Source: Flammula alnicola
Lineage: Eukaryota > Basidiomycota > Agaricomycetes > Agaricales > Strophariaceae
Direction of reading: 5' to 3'
DNA length: 64,000 nt
NCBI GenBank assembly: GCA_015499995.1
Contig: JADNRV010000064.1
Span: 124,001-188,000 of the forward strand
Positions 22,895 to 34,960 of the stretch are shown here, one piece after another. The position numbers were made by a program, and so were the translations under genes. The notes under the pieces were generated by a model that worked only from the letters and a program-made list of their open reading frames with translations, ran no database searches and had not been told where the DNA came from. Numbering within the stretch: position 1 is the stretch's first letter; each line of letters starts with the position of its first letter.

Positions 22895-24645
22895 CACTCT
22901 ACTTTTCGCACTGGATAATCGCCGTTCACTGCACTAGTTCTCTCCTCCGCCATTGTTACGTTAGAGGAAGATTGTTGGAATCGAAACTCGGCGTATTTCC
23001 CTTCTCATTTGGTGTATCACATCGATGTTGTTCCGTAGCTAAGATTCCGAGATGTTAGATAATGAATGCGAGGTAAACAATGGCAGATAAAGGAAGACAC
23101 TTACTCCGTTCATTGTCCTGTGATTCCTGTCGCTTTTTCTCCAGCTTCCAGTAGAGTATTCTTCGATGTAAAATGATAAGAAGTAAAGCAAAACTCTGTA
23201 AAAGAGATATCCTCATCATCCGCAATGATTTCATTGCAACAGATTACTCACGCAGAAGACATGATGACAAGCACGGGCAGAATCGTGTACAAGTCTGCAA
23301 AGAGCATTGAGTAAGTCGGTGGCGAGAAGAATTATCCAAGAAGATGAACCTATAGTTGTTCCTGAAAATATCTTCGAATTGAGTACACCCAAGACGATTT
23401 ACACAAATCTTACCGAAACCAGCCGGAGCGCCTGGAAGGTTGGCTCTGACGGATGTGAAAGCAAATACTGCACCTGCGGGAACCACAAACATCTCCCCAT
23501 AAATTTGGTGCTCGGGATATATGAGCGCTGCAGCACAGATTGTGAGAAATGCCATGGCGGTAAGCCCTGTATGATGTAAACAATATTCTGTTGATTGAAC
23601 ATGTCAAATCTTCACGAGACTCACAATTTGTAACCGCAACCATAACCACAAATACTTTCGTCGCCCTTGACCTCTCAATTCGCAAATAAAATTCAAGGTT
23701 ATCTTGCACGTCGTTGTAGCTCACAAATGCCTTCAGAGCCGATATTTTAAAGTTCCTGTCTGACAGTGTAAGCATTTTTATGATGATTGCCTGACCGGTT
23801 TAGTTACACTGCAATACCGAAGGCATCGGTAACCTTCGTTGCTGAGACAGTCCCCGTATTTACATTTCGTGTGTAAAATGAGAACGGTGCAAGGTAGCTG
23901 ATAAATAAACATGTAAGCATCATGATTCGTTTTGGGACGCAGCCATCAACGTACACGTCAAAGGGATAACTCTGTAGGGATGAATGACTTCCGATCGATT
24001 GCACTAGAAGGTATTCTTTCGAGGCAACAAGCTTTGTCACAGTTCTGAAGGAGGTATACGTGGAGACGAGACCAAGACACCATTCAGTGCCGTTCATTCG
24101 AAATGCTGTCTGATCCCCTGCCGCTGGCTGGGCAGTCCATGAGGGACTGCTGGTATCCAGCAGCACGCTACAGGTACAAGCACATAAATCCTTCAATATT
24201 GACTGACGACATAGGATCTTTTTACTCACTTAGTCAGATAAATGTCAATGACACTAGGCGCTTTTGATGAACAATTAATTGTGGAAGTCCATGCTGGATA
24301 CCAGTTCATGACTATCGTTCTTGATATTGGGTCCACAGAGACAGCTTCTGCCGTCAAGGTGACCTAAATAAGCATTGCTGTTAGCGATAAAGTTCCCAGA
24401 AATTTCGAGAAAGCCTACATCCGCCGAGAGCCAATCGCTAACACTGCAATGGGAGCTTGAAATTGGAGAGGCTTGACTGTCATATGCGATGCTGCAATGA
24501 AAAAAGAAACCAAGCATGTTGTGACGAGTGCTCCCCAGTAGAGGGAGAACTTGGTGAAATCTTTTAGGCGCGAGCTGTTGGCTTGGGAATCAGTGTCACT
24601 CGCCGCAGTGGAAGATGGAGCATCATATTCAAGTCTGAAAGTCAT
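22895..24645 (-). pseudogene. DUF4436-type membrane protein, left copy, frame-broken
   Basis: It is the mirror copy of the intact gene at 37658-39423. The - strand start is MTFRLEYDAPSSTAASDTDS at 24645, followed by a hydrophobic segment (TTCLVSFFIAASHM). One base is missing near 24430-24445 compared with the right copy (20 against 21 bases between shared blocks), which shifts the frame before the first intron. Later exons, with the YPFDVY motif, FSFYTRNVNTGTVS and the IERSRATKVFVVMVAVTN segment, remain recognisable. The 3' end lacks about two dozen bases present in the right copy. Probably a pseudogene. Confidence 0.5.
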
Positions 24646-25219
24646 GGAAACAAGTCAATGGGATACTGCCAGGAGGAAGATGAAGTTCGTTTTCGTCCAT
24701 TGGCCTGTCCCTTAAGTAGCGTTGAGGGTAATGCCAGATATCCGAACCGCTTTCATAAAACGCCCTTCGATGCTGAGCACATGTACAGCGATGAGGACAC
24801 TTAATTTCCGGGTTTTTTGCGATGCCGTCATCACAGCCGTAGCTGACAAAGCTCGGCCCGGGTCTCCATCTGAAAATCATGCATGGCCCGCGCGCCCTAT
24901 CGGTTTTTACTTATCGCAAGTTGCACGCAATGTCAGACATGCAAACTTCTAGTGGCGCTTAATTTCTATCGCCGTGCTTCAAGGACCATGGGTTTTTACG
25001 AGGATGTTCCCTCTTTTCATTAATTTAGATAGATCCCACAGCCATCGCGATTCAAGTACACCTTGATTTCTTCAAATTATTCCTGTGCACGTCATGCATC
25101 GTGTGGCCCTTGCGATTCCGCCAACCATGAAAGGTATATAATCCACCAGAAAACCTCCACTTGCGAAGTGCAGTCCAATTGTAGTTTTCTTACAATCATC
25201 CGCATCTAAATTCCACCAC
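24646..25219. other. Divergent intergenic region (left arm)
   Basis: It separates the DUF4436-type copy (-) from the secreted-protein copy (+), and the right arm keeps the same arrangement at 37026-37657. It should contain both promoters. No specific motif was recognised. Confidence 0.5.
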
Positions 25220-26442
25220 ATGCCATCTGCTACGACCCGTCTCATTCAAGTTGCCCTGTTGGGTATATTTTTCCGGATCGCAACCGCTGAAAAGCATCAG
25301 GCAAGGAAATATTTGCGGTTCAGTGAGTCTCTGTCCAACGCCTCATCCATTTCATAAATATTCATTAACGTGAATTTCCATAGGCGAACTGTAGTGCTGA
25401 CTCCCCACCTTGCGGCACGGCTCCATACTGCTGCCCATCTGGGTAAGGCTTTTCTCTGTCTCTTCCCGAAAGACAATTGATGACCTTAACAGTCTCGAAT
25501 GCACGTTTCGTCGTGGAATTCCCTTGTGTATCAACCCAAAAGAGCCCTACATATTAGGGTATGATCATGAGCCGTGCGCCGATCCATATCTATGTGAGCC
25601 CTCGATATTTTCTCGAGATTGTGATAATTGAGCGTACGATTCGTCAGTTAGATGTGATATCGTACTAGGAATCAGTGGATTTTGCTGCCGTATGTGAAAC
25701 ATGAACTGTCTTTGAATTTGTCTACTAACCGTTGGCGCATCAGCAATTGGAACTGTCTGTTTCACGCATGGAACTGGCCAAGATGTGCAATGTGTCGATG
25801 CCCTCGGAAAGACAGCAAACCCATTTCCGTCAGCAACAACCGGTGTCGTTCCTTCTTCGACTCCGATCCCAAGTAGCGACAGTGGGTCATCTACAGTCCT
25901 TCCGATGCTGGAATGTTTCCAACATTGATTCCAACTGCACTCAGAGCAAGTCCCTCCACTCCACGGATACCGTCAATGCGACCGTATATTTACCTATACC
26001 AGTAAACCTTATTGTTCTCTTTGACCTTAAAGACGACTAATATCTTTTTTAAGGCCTAAGTATTATGGTTAATGTGGTCACTTCTCCAAACGGAGGCGTC
26101 TTCGGTGTGCTGGTAGATGGTTTTAACACGACTTCTACAATTGATACCTTCTCTGGACCTGGAACTGAATCGCTTCCGGTCTGCTATCCTTATCAGGTTC
26201 CTCCATTTGCTGCTATTCCTCCCGGGTATCAGTCTCGATCGAACCACACTCTTACGCTGGTATATGTAGGTCCCTCATCGAGTGCGCCGCAAGGGACAAA
26301 TACTAGCATCGTTCAATTTGACTCATTTTCTATTCCTGAGTCCGTTCTTACGACCAACGATCAAGGTGCTACTAGGCTACAAAATTTCAACATACATTTC
26401 TTGTCTATCTTCTTTACGTTGCTCCTTTATATTATGATTTAG
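25220..26442 (+). pseudogene. Secreted protein with hydrophobic C-terminus, left copy, frame-broken
   Basis: ATG at 25220 opens a signal-peptide-like start (MPSATTRLIQVALLGIFF). A one-base loss relative to the right copy near 25290-25295 shifts the frame before the first intron. Exons with NCSADSPPCGTAPYCCPSG, a Cys-containing segment (GYDHEPCADPY) and FTHGTGQDVQCVDALGK follow. A second one-base loss near 25885-25890 leads to a stop. The last exon (26065-26442) is open and ends in a hydrophobic tail (FLSIFFTLLLYIMI), as in GPI-anchored proteins. Many short exons. The right-arm copy (35782-37025) lacks both of these shifts. Confidence 0.5.
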
Positions 26443-27149
26443 TATCGTCGACAAGATTAGATATACGATAAATAGACTTGCGGTGTATCTCAGAGGATTT
26501 TCCAGATACAGAATATTGAGATGTTTAAATTGTCGCTCACGGAATTATTGCTTCATACGCGCCTCTAAGCCAATGAAACGAAGGAAACACTTACCCACTA
26601 CCCCTTCGTCTGGTCAGATCGCCACAGCCAAGTGGCGCTTAGTATGCCCACCCGCCGACGCTCGCGATGCTGCAAGCAGGCGTGTCGTCGCCGAAAACGA
26701 CAGCGTCTGGAGCGTTGGATGACGCGAGGAGACAAGGGTCTGCGAATAACGATCCAGTAATCATTCACGTACCAACCAGCGTAAGAGCAAGTACCTACCG
26801 ATTGCCCGCATCCCCACATCCATCTATCCTCGCCCGCTTTCTTCGCTCTCTCTCTTGACATCGACAACCCCAACCGCGGAGGTCCATCTTCGTACACAGT
26901 CTGTTCGTACAAGTTCGTTACGTCTGTAGACGACGAAAAGACAAATGTACATCAAATTTGACAGCGCAGAGATGTTGTGCAACTGACCGTCAGGGATTGC
27001 GATTCTGCCAAACATACGCGAGGGCCAGAAAAGCCTAACGTTTCCGCGTTCGCCAGTAGTACATTATTTCTATCGCCCTTCTACGGTGCTTCTGACTCCT
27101 ACTGGCTCGCGCTGTCGATCTCGCCGCATTTCTGCATCTCCAAACTGCG

Positions 27150-27225
27150 TTAACATTTGAATGGGGGTGGACGATGAAGTGATGCGGATGAGATCTGGGA
27201 GGGAGTGGGAGGAGTGGGCAGGGTG
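27150..27225 (+). pseudogene. ICMT 3'-end fragment (left arm)
   Basis: The frame reads DDEVMRMRSGREWEEWAG and then a stop. This corresponds to the C-terminal end of the ICMT copies (for example DEMMRTRFGREWEVWAG at 45.1 kb). Only the 3' end is present; the preceding 700 bases do not read as ICMT. The mirrored fragment on the other arm lies at 34870-34960. Confidence 0.5.
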
Positions 27226-27279
27226 AGGTGTAGATTCGAAATCAGATAAACTAAAAATAGAACCACATCCAGTGAAATC

Positions 27280-29870
27280 CATCCTCTGCTGCCCGCCTCG
27301 GCTCCTGCTGACCCATGTTCACCCTAGATTCCTGCCATCCCAACGTAACATCTCTCGGTATGTGGTCCAGGTTCTCCTCTCCTTCTCGCTCTCACCCTTG
27401 AGTTCTTACCTTAGGTGTTGTCGTCGACCATGGATAGGTTTCGAGGAATACTAGACGGCCGACGAAGGACGAGAATCGGTGCGCATCGGGTTCGTAAATA
27501 TACATTCTTGGCGATAGCGACAAGAATGTCTGATGTCGGAGCCCGCCGACGTGGAGAGCCGACGTTCTGGCTGCATCCCTTTCCATACGACCATCGATTG
27601 GAGAGCGCGATCGGGCACAAGCCGAGTGCACGTCGCGTCGCATGCTGATGACCCCAACCAACACTCGCCACCCTCCGCAGGAGATGCCGTATATGATCTG
27701 CTGGAGAGGTGGCAGGTGAAGGCGGGGTAAGTACGAGGCAGCGCATAGAACGACTTTTAGAATAACGGCCTCGAGGAGGGGGGCCAAGGTGGCGTCGTCC
27801 ACGTCGTGCGCTACTGTCGTGTCTGCCTGCCTTCGTCATTGTGCTACCCACTCGTCTCCCAAGCCTTCTCAGCTACCATCATCGGACTAGCCGCTCCAAG
27901 TCCATCTCGCCCATGTTTGCCTGTAACGTCGAGCTCATGGCCGACTCGTAAGTGCCTCTGTTCATTCTTCCCCGCCCGCTTGTCGCTAATAATGTCATAT
28001 CTAAAGCAGCCCATTAAGGTCAGCAAATGTTCTCATGCACGTAAGTAAGGGTTGCCACTCACCTTAGCAGAGACTGACAATTAATCCTGTACCACCCACC
28101 AGCACGACATTGGATAGCAAAGGTACGACCAACGCTCGTACTCACCGCCTCGGTTCCTGCTGACCCCCCGTTTAACCCCAGATCCCCGCCATGCCAGTGT
28201 ATCTCTCGGTACATAGTACACGTTCTCCTCTCCTCCTCGCCCTCGAAGATGTTGCCGCGGGTGTTGTCATCGGCCATAGGACAGGTTTCGAGGCATAGAC
28301 GGACGACGAAGGACGAGAATTGGCGCGCATAAGGTGCATAAAAGGCCTTGGCGATGGCGTCAAGAACGTCGAAGCCTGACGACGTGCAGAGCTGACGTTC
28401 GGCCTGCATCTCGTTCGTATGCCCAGCCAGCGACCCGCGAGCGGAATTGGCCACCACACGCCCAGCGCATATCGGCCAACGTACGTCGTCTCTCTGCTCA
28501 TGCTGATGACCCCAACTCTCGTCGACCTCCAACAGCGACGCCGATCCGCCGGACCTGGTGGTGGGCGAAGGCAGGGTATGTTGTACACGAGGCGGTAGCA
28601 ACGAAGGATTAACGGCCCTCGTCGTCCATCCGGTGCGTCATGCATCACTGTCTTCGCTGCCTTTTGAATCGTCGTACATAGCTAACGGGTGGCATCGTGA
28701 GGTGCGACGTGTTGCGGGTGTGGCTATTACACGCACGTAAGTCTCAATCCAAAGTATACGCAAGAAAACGGATGCTTACCGATCTTAGCCGTCGTTCCTC
28801 GCCCCCCGTCTCCCTCTCGTCGTCGTCGTCATCGCCAACCACCATCGCCAGCCACCCGCCAGCCACAAGCCCTCCGAAAACCCCCATCCGTCGCTATGGC
28901 CCTTCTTCTTGCTCTCGCTCTCGCTCCGCCGCCGCCACGTGGCACTCTGCCTGCCCGCCCGGTGACACTCGGAATTCGTGAGGAAGGGGTGTCATAGACA
29001 CCAACGCGGATCCCATCTTCGATCGACCGCCCAACGCCTGCCGGACCAGCTCCGCCAGCCCAAAACGAAGTGCAGGAAAGGAAAGCGCCGCCGCCTGCGC
29101 AAGTGCCGGCACAGAGCAGCACAGCACAGGGAAGAGGAGCGGCTGTGGGGATGAATGCGGCGTGTCTGCGGCGTGTTGAAGGAACTACAAACGACGACGA
29201 AACAGGGTAAGTAAGTACAAGCTAACGGATGGACGAAACGAATGAGTGTTTACCTGCACGTCTGCCGCTTTGCGCAGCCTCGGTTACGCACGACCCACTG
29301 CACTGCCGCCCCTTCCTCGACCTCCCGATGTTCAGCCCAGATTCCTGCCGTCCCAACGTAACATCACATCTCTCGGTATGCGTTCCAGGTCCTCCTCTCC
29401 TTCTGCTTCTCGCTCTCACCCTTGGGACTCACCCTGGGCGTTGTCGTCGACCACGGATAAGATTCGAGGAATAAACGGCCTCCGAAGGCGAAGGACGAGA
29501 ATCGGTGCGCATCGGGTTCGTAAACACACAATCTTGGGTTCATATAGCGCCGAGAATGGCCGATGGCTGAGCGAGCCCGACGACGGCGTGGAGGGGCGAG
29601 GGTTCTGGGTTCTGGCTGCATGCCTTTGCATACCGCCAGACCATCGTCCATCGATTGAAGAGCGCGATGACGCAGGCAGCACAGGCCCAGTGCACGTCAT
29701 TTCGCGTGCTGGTGACCCCAGCCAACACTCGCCACCCAAGCAGGAGATGCCGTATCTGATCTGCTGGAGAGGTGCCAGGTGACGGCGGGGTAAGTACGAG
29801 GCAGCGCATAGAACGACTCGAGGAGGGGGGGCCAAGGTGGCATCGTCCACATGAATCCATCCGGTGCGTC
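27280..29870 (+). repeat. Three degenerate direct copies of a 0.5-0.6 kb unit
   Basis: Units start near 27280, 28100 and 29230 and are spaced about 0.8-1.1 kb apart. All share blocks such as the one with ACGAAGGACGAGAAT (27463, 28304, 29489) and a GACCCCA block (27650, 28509, 29713). The first and third also share the end with GGCGGGGTAAGTACGAGGCA (27721, 29784), which looks like an exon end with a donor site (GDAVYDLLERWQVKAG in the first). No long common frame survives in either direction. I do not recognise the original gene. Confidence 0.5.
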
Positions 29871-31047
29871 GTGCACTACTGTCTGTCTTCTCTGCCTGCC
29901 GTCGTCATTGCCCTACCGGTGTTCGTTCGTGGGTGGCTACATCGCAGATAGGATAGGACGAGTGCTGCAGAGAGAGAGAGAGAGATTAAGTACGAGCCAA
30001 CGAATCGATGACGAGGGTGCGAGACTTACATGTCGATTGTGTTTTTTCTTTCTTTTCGTAGCTACAGTGGTTATCGGGTGCCCCGAGTCGATATCCTGCC
30101 ACTCCATACGCCCTGCCAAGTCATGCTCGAAACCGGTCCCGTCGTCGAACGTGCTGCCAAGGAGAACGGAGCGCGGAGAGGGATGGAATGGGCAGTCTGG
30201 GACGTGTTGAATGAAGGTGCGGCTACGAATGACGAGCAGGTAAGTGTCAATCCGCCGTATATACGAGCAAATGGATGCCTACAATTCGGCATTTGCACTC
30301 CTCGCTGGCGGTCCCTCTCGACATCGACATCGCCGCCCGGAATGGATTGACGTTGGGGCGTTGGTGTTGCGGGATGGGATCGAGAGCGCGACGGTGCGAT
30401 CGGTACCAGTGTCGGTACGTACTCGTGTCCCTGCGCCGTGATTTCTAGTGCTCATTCCGCCCTCGTCGTTGCTGTACTGCAGCCCATGCTTTCGTTGTAG
30501 CCGTCCCGCGGTGTGAGAGATGATGCCGGTAAGTCCGGCGACGCGGTGGGGACGAGTGACGTCGTTTTAAGCTGTAGGCAGGGCATGGGAGGGAGTGGTG
30601 GTGAGATGGAAACGAGGAGTAGGTGGGTGGTGCGGTGCGGAATGTATATCAGACGTTTGTCGCTTCTGTGCATGTCAGTAAGGGAGATGTGACAACGCGG
30701 AGACTGTGAGTACAGACCTTGGGTATTCCCGGCCGTTTTCGATGCTCTCGAGCGCAAGAGGGATGGCTTGGATGGTGCAGACGGTGTGCATAGATGAGAT
30801 CGAGGGCGGCGCAGATGCGGACATTGGTACAGGCGTATGTATGCTCTCGTTGCTGTGCTCTGGCCTGGTTACGCATTTTCGCAGTTGTCGCCGTTGGTCA
30901 AGTTCGTTGCGCCGCTGACTGAAGTCGAGAAGACAACCGAAGGAAGGATGGAGAGGGCGAGGTGCGGTAGAGTAGTTACGGGCGATGCCGGTTATAAATT
31001 GAAAAGAGATTTTACGTCATGTGTCCACTCTCCTCTCTACTACTGCG
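29871..31047. other. Decayed coding-like stretch, origin unknown
   Basis: Short coding-like exons appear on the + strand. One lies near 30061-30240 (ETGPVVERAAKENGARRGME) and ends at a GTAAGT donor. Another near 30715-30960 includes WPGYAFSQLSPLVKFVAPLT. They do not join into one frame. A GA dinucleotide run sits at 29971-29985. The last 100 bases should contain the OSBP promoter. Confidence 0.5.
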
Positions 31048-33440
31048 ATGTCGACTGAAGAAGCCAGCGTATGTCTGTCTGCTCTCCTATGTGGTCCGTG
31101 CTAACACTCTGTCCAGGCCGTTCCCGCCTCTCAGCGAGGCAGCTGGACCTCGTTCCTCAAATCCATCGCCTCCTTTTCCGGCGATCTCTCCTCGCTCACT
31201 GCGCCTCCCTTTATCCTCTCACCTACTTCTCTCACCGAGTTCCCCGGTACGTCTGCCGTTCATCCATCCTTATCGCGCTCATCGTTTTGCAGCCTACTGG
31301 TGCGAGCGGCCCGACTATTTCGCGGCCATCGCAGATGCCAAACCCGGCCACGACCGCGCGCTGGCTGTCCTCCGATGGTTCATCAGTACTCTGAAGGACC
31401 AGTACACATCCAGAAACGAGGAGCTAGGATCTGAGAAAAAGTGTGTCCCACCCCCCATCCACTCTCCCATCCCTTCCTAACACCTCACGCAGACCCCTCA
31501 ACCCCGTCCTCGGTGAAGTGTTCTACGGCACCTGGCCCGACAAGAACGGGCGCGGGGCTACATCCCTCCTCGTCGAGCAGGTCTCGCACCACCCGCCCAT
31601 CACCGCCTACGTCATCGAGAACAAGACCAAGCGCCTCAGGCTCGTCGGCCACAACGCGCAGAAGACCTCCTTCTCCTCGGGGTCCATCATCGTCAAGCAG
31701 ATCGGACACGCGCTGCTCAGCGTCGGCGACACGGAGCACTTCCTCATCACCCTCCCCAAGCTGCGCATCGACGGCCTGTGGTACGGCTCCCCCTACATCG
31801 AGCTCGCGGATACCAGCTACATCGTCGGCGGGGGGCACATTTGCAGCATCGAGTATAAAGGGAAGGGGTACTTTTCGGGCAAGTCGCATACGTTCAAGGC
31901 GACGGTGGTGCCGATGCCGGGGCATGGGGGCGCAGGGCCGCGCGAGATCGTCGTCGAGGGGACGTGGCATGAGAATAGCAGGTTCACGAAAGGCGGCGCG
32001 GGGTCGTTCCATGAGGTGCACGAGCACAAGGAGGAGGTGGAGCCCGTCGAGTGGGATGCGGAGATCGGTGAGTATGAGACGAGGAGGCTGTGGTTCCTCG
32101 TCGCCAAGGGCATTAGGGAGGGCGATTTCGAGCTGGCGAGTCGGGAGAAGAGCCGGATTGAGGTATGTGGAGATGACTTTGATTCGCGCATCATTGCTAA
32201 CTTTCCGCCAGAACGAGCAGAGACAGAGACGGAAAGACGAGGCGGCGGAGGGTACGAGCTGGCAGTTGAAGCACTTTGATCATGTCGACAACGATCCCAT
32301 ATGTGAGTCCGTTCGTTCGCTTTCCTTACATCCCTTTCCTTTGTTTTCTTTTTCACGTCTACTTTACCCGTACATCCCTCCCTTCGCATACTCTTGTACG
32401 CTCGCACACCCCTCATTGTCCCATCGCCCCATCGCACCATTCCATCCCCACTCATTTGACCATGAACGGAACCCCAATTGGCAATCGCCGTTATCGATCT
32501 CGGCATCATCATCACCCTCATCATCACCATCTCTCTGTTTCATGAACTGTTTCTACACACGCCGCAACCCAATCCCTCTCAAATTCGCCTTGCCCCTCCT
32601 GCACATTCCATTCGATATTCCTCCTTCTGACTGTCGTTTTGTTCTTGTCAACGTTGAACGTTTGAATCCTGACACTGACTATTTCGTTTGCTCCTTTCTT
32701 CTCACTCACTCCATCGCACTCTACATACCGACTTGGACTTTGACTTCAAACTCGACTTGCAATTTTTTGGCCTACATGGCATGTACGCAATACAACACGA
32801 TGCAACGCAATGCACGGAAACGACGGCCAATCGATGACTCCACGACGCACTGCATGTCGGTCTTTGATATCCGTTTTTGTTATGCCCTGATGCGTGCCGT
32901 GGTTTTATTTACGTCATTCACCCATCCCTTCCTCCATGACTTTTCGCGGTGTGGGTTTCGATTGTGCTGTCATCCCCACCACGCTTTGTCTTCCACTCTG
33001 CTCCCTCGTTATTGTTCTCTGCGTCCTCGGCCGTCATCTCACTTCCATCCGAACACGCGCGTGTGTGTGTCGTATCGTATCGAACTCGAACCGGAACTTG
33101 GACATGAACGCGAAAAACTTGTTGACAACTCGTCGACGCCCGAAACCTCGCGCCCAATCGAACTAACCGAACTAAACTGACGAACTACTGAACCCTCACC
33201 CTCGACGTCGACGTCGACCTCAACCTCAACCTCAACCTCAACCTCATCCTCGACCTCGACCAAAAAAAAACAACGCGACCAACGGGAATAGACGAACAGC
33301 ACGCGCGGACCGCGAAGATCATGCCCCCCGCGGAGGACACGTATGTGTTCAAGGGGCATTGGCCGGCTGCGTTTGCGGGCGCGCTGGCGAAGGCGGAGGC
33401 GGAGGGGCAGGAGGTGGGAAGTAGGTTTTTTAGAGTGTAG
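31048..33440 (+). CDS. Oxysterol-binding protein-related protein (Osh4/Kes1-type)
   Basis: OSBP-related proteins carry sterols and phosphoinositides between membranes. ATG 31048 opens MSTEEAS, followed by an intron, then WTSFLKSIASFSGDLSSL, an intron, and AYWCERPDYFAAIADAKPGH. The lipid-binding core follows (PLNPVLGEVFYGTWPD). It has the family signature EQVSHHPP near 31575-31605 and then LRIDGLWYGSPYIELADTSY. Near 32245-32300 it reads KDEAAEGTSWQLKHFDHVDN. The final exon (33292-33440) ends TYVFKGHWPAAFAGALAKA and GSRFFRV. It joins in frame across a 989-base intron (32303-33291), giving DPIYEQ at the junction. No PH or ankyrin domain is seen, so it is the short type, about 400 residues. No frame break was found. 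It lies in the spacer of the inverted duplication and was not duplicated with it. Confidence 0.5.
33201..33262. repeat. CTCAAC / CTCGAC hexamer tract in the long OSBP intron
   Basis: GACGTC units run into four CTCAAC repeats and end in CTCGAC units, followed by a nine-A run near 33263-33271. The tract lies about 30 bases before the acceptor of the 989-base intron, which makes that intron end strongly pyrimidine- and C-rich. Confidence 0.5.
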
Positions 33441-34864
33441 GTTTTTTTGAGGGAAGAGAGCAGGCGCAGGCGCAGGAGCAGGAGAAAAGGCGGAGGACGG
33501 TCCTGCAGCAGGGGCGGGATCTAGTAGTGTCTCGGAGGCTCGGGTTTCTTGGACGGTTGGGATTTAATTGTGCAAGTGTTGCTGTTGGTGAATTTGTGTG
33601 TCGGCGCGATGGATGGATGGATAGATGGGGATGGGGACAGTATAACAGTACTTATTTAATCGATCTTTGTGTGCCGGATGGCGGTGTGTTGGTGTGTTTC
33701 TTTGGGCGAGTGCGCCTTGTGGTTAGACGGCGACGGTGAGTACGAACGAGCCTTGTTCGTGCGTTTTTCAGTGGAACGGCGCGCTCGCGGGTGGTTTCTA
33801 ATTGCGAGTCTGACTGAAAATTGTCATAGGTGTCGAAATATTATTAGTACATACCCTCTGGACTCTTTTCTGTGCGTTGGAAAGGGCAGCAGGGGATGGA
33901 TTTCACTGCACGCACGACTTCAATTATCTGCCGATTTCGCACGAAAATATTCTTGGTACATCTACTATTCATTACACACATTCCCTCTCGCTTTCTTCCT
34001 TTACTGTTGGATTAGAAGGCGGTGTAAAAACTTGATGATAACGCTGACGCTGACGTGGACTGAGCAGCCAGTGTGGATAAATACTTATGGATCCCAATCG
34101 AACGAAAGGATCGCGAGAGTGTTGGAAGAGTACATAAGCGAAGAAGAAAAAAGAGAAAAAGGAGGGTTGTCGAGCGCCGTCCAGAATGAAAGCAGCGTCA
34201 TGCGATCTCAGGCTCAACGCCATGGCCATCTCAACAACAACCTCGACGACGGGTCGAGAACGCGTCAAGCGCGTCGTTATCCCTCCACAATAAGCCTAAA
34301 ATATTGATCGTAGAGGGTGTTAGTAGATCTTAGGTTGGAAGTAAAGGAGATACGAACCAAATGTACGGATATGCATGCAGCATTCATCCATCTTCGAGAT
34401 CAAAGTCTCTGCAAATCACTTGACCGTCGTTCAAAGCATCTGACACCGGGCCCTCACTCCGGGGGCCAGGTCGAGAAAGGCACTCCGGGCGCGAACATAT
34501 GGCCAAGTAGACGCAGTGAAGATGTACTATGCGGGAGGGTCGCCAGCGATTTCGACAATATATTCGTGAGTTGTGCCCCAAGAAACGAGAGCACACAAGT
34601 GGCCCTTGTCTGTCTTCTTCACTATCTTTGACGCGTACTTACCTGAGGTGGCACTGCCTCCAGCAAGAAGCCTCATCATTGGTCAATATATTATACTACT
34701 AACGGCAGGCCATCTCAGTTGGGGGACGGAGGTGTGTGGGGCACACGTACTTGAGTTTGAGTGGAAGAGAGGAGGGTTGGTGAGCGACTGCAGGACTGCT
34801 TGAGGGAGGGCCCGGGGCCGGCGCACTGCTGTGGGCGGCCGTGGCTGAATATATATATAACTAA
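33441..34864. other. OSBP 3' region and spacer, no gene seen
   Basis: G/T-rich sequence after the OSBP stop is probably its 3' untranslated region. The segment 34061-34232 is a near-identical copy of 44197-44365, listed separately. No open frame with family similarity was found. Confidence 0.5.
34061..34232 (+). repeat. Dispersed repeat, copy A (partner 44197-44365)
   Basis: About 170 bases from TGAGCAGCCAGTGTGG to CTCAGGCTCAACGCCAT are nearly identical, in the same orientation, to 44197-44365. Differences are a few substitutions and short A/G indels. Both contain a frame reading WINTYGSQSNERIARV, but the frame breaks after the A-rich part. The copies lie outside the inverted-duplication arms (one in the spacer, one beyond the right arm). 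Confidence 0.5.
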
Positions 34865-34869
34865 AGCAG

Positions 34870-34960
34870 CGAGCACTTCACCTTGCCTGTCCACTCCTCC
34901 CACTCCCTCGCAAATCTCGTCCGCATCATCTCATCACTGTCTACCCACATTCAAATACCC
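34870..34960 (-). pseudogene. ICMT 3'-end fragment (right arm)
   Basis: The - strand reads DEMMRTRFAREWEEWTGKVK and then loses the usual YRLVPGIY end. Just upstream, YWLALSIWPRYCISKLG might be a diverged last membrane segment. It mirrors 27150-27225 and marks the inner border of the inverted duplication. Confidence 0.5.

Larger units (their letters stand above)
18674..27230 (+). repeat. Left arm of a large imperfect inverted duplication
   Basis: Landmarks in this arm recur in reverse order and opposite strand at 34865-43735. ICMT at 18674-19435 pairs with 43042-43735, and the Cys/Pro-tail gene at 20677-21426 with 41147-41788. The DUF4436-type gene at 22895-24645 pairs with 37658-39423, and the secreted protein at 25220-26442 with 35782-37025. 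The ICMT 3' fragment at 27150-27225 pairs with 34870-34960. Paired coordinates sum to 62.1-62.6 kb throughout, so the order is collinear with only small indels apart from the MITE. Outer limits are approximate. Confidence 0.5.

Noticed and set aside
29971..29985. GA dinucleotide run as a promoter or element end
   Set aside because: Plain microsatellite with no flanking signal.
31441..33180. Long + strand open frame of 579 codons
   Set aside because: It overlaps OSBP exons in a different frame and runs through its long intron; composition is low-complexity and it has no domain.
33201..33262. Regular hexamer array as a CRISPR-like repeat
   Set aside because: Units are contiguous without spacers; it is a simple-sequence tract in a eukaryotic intron.
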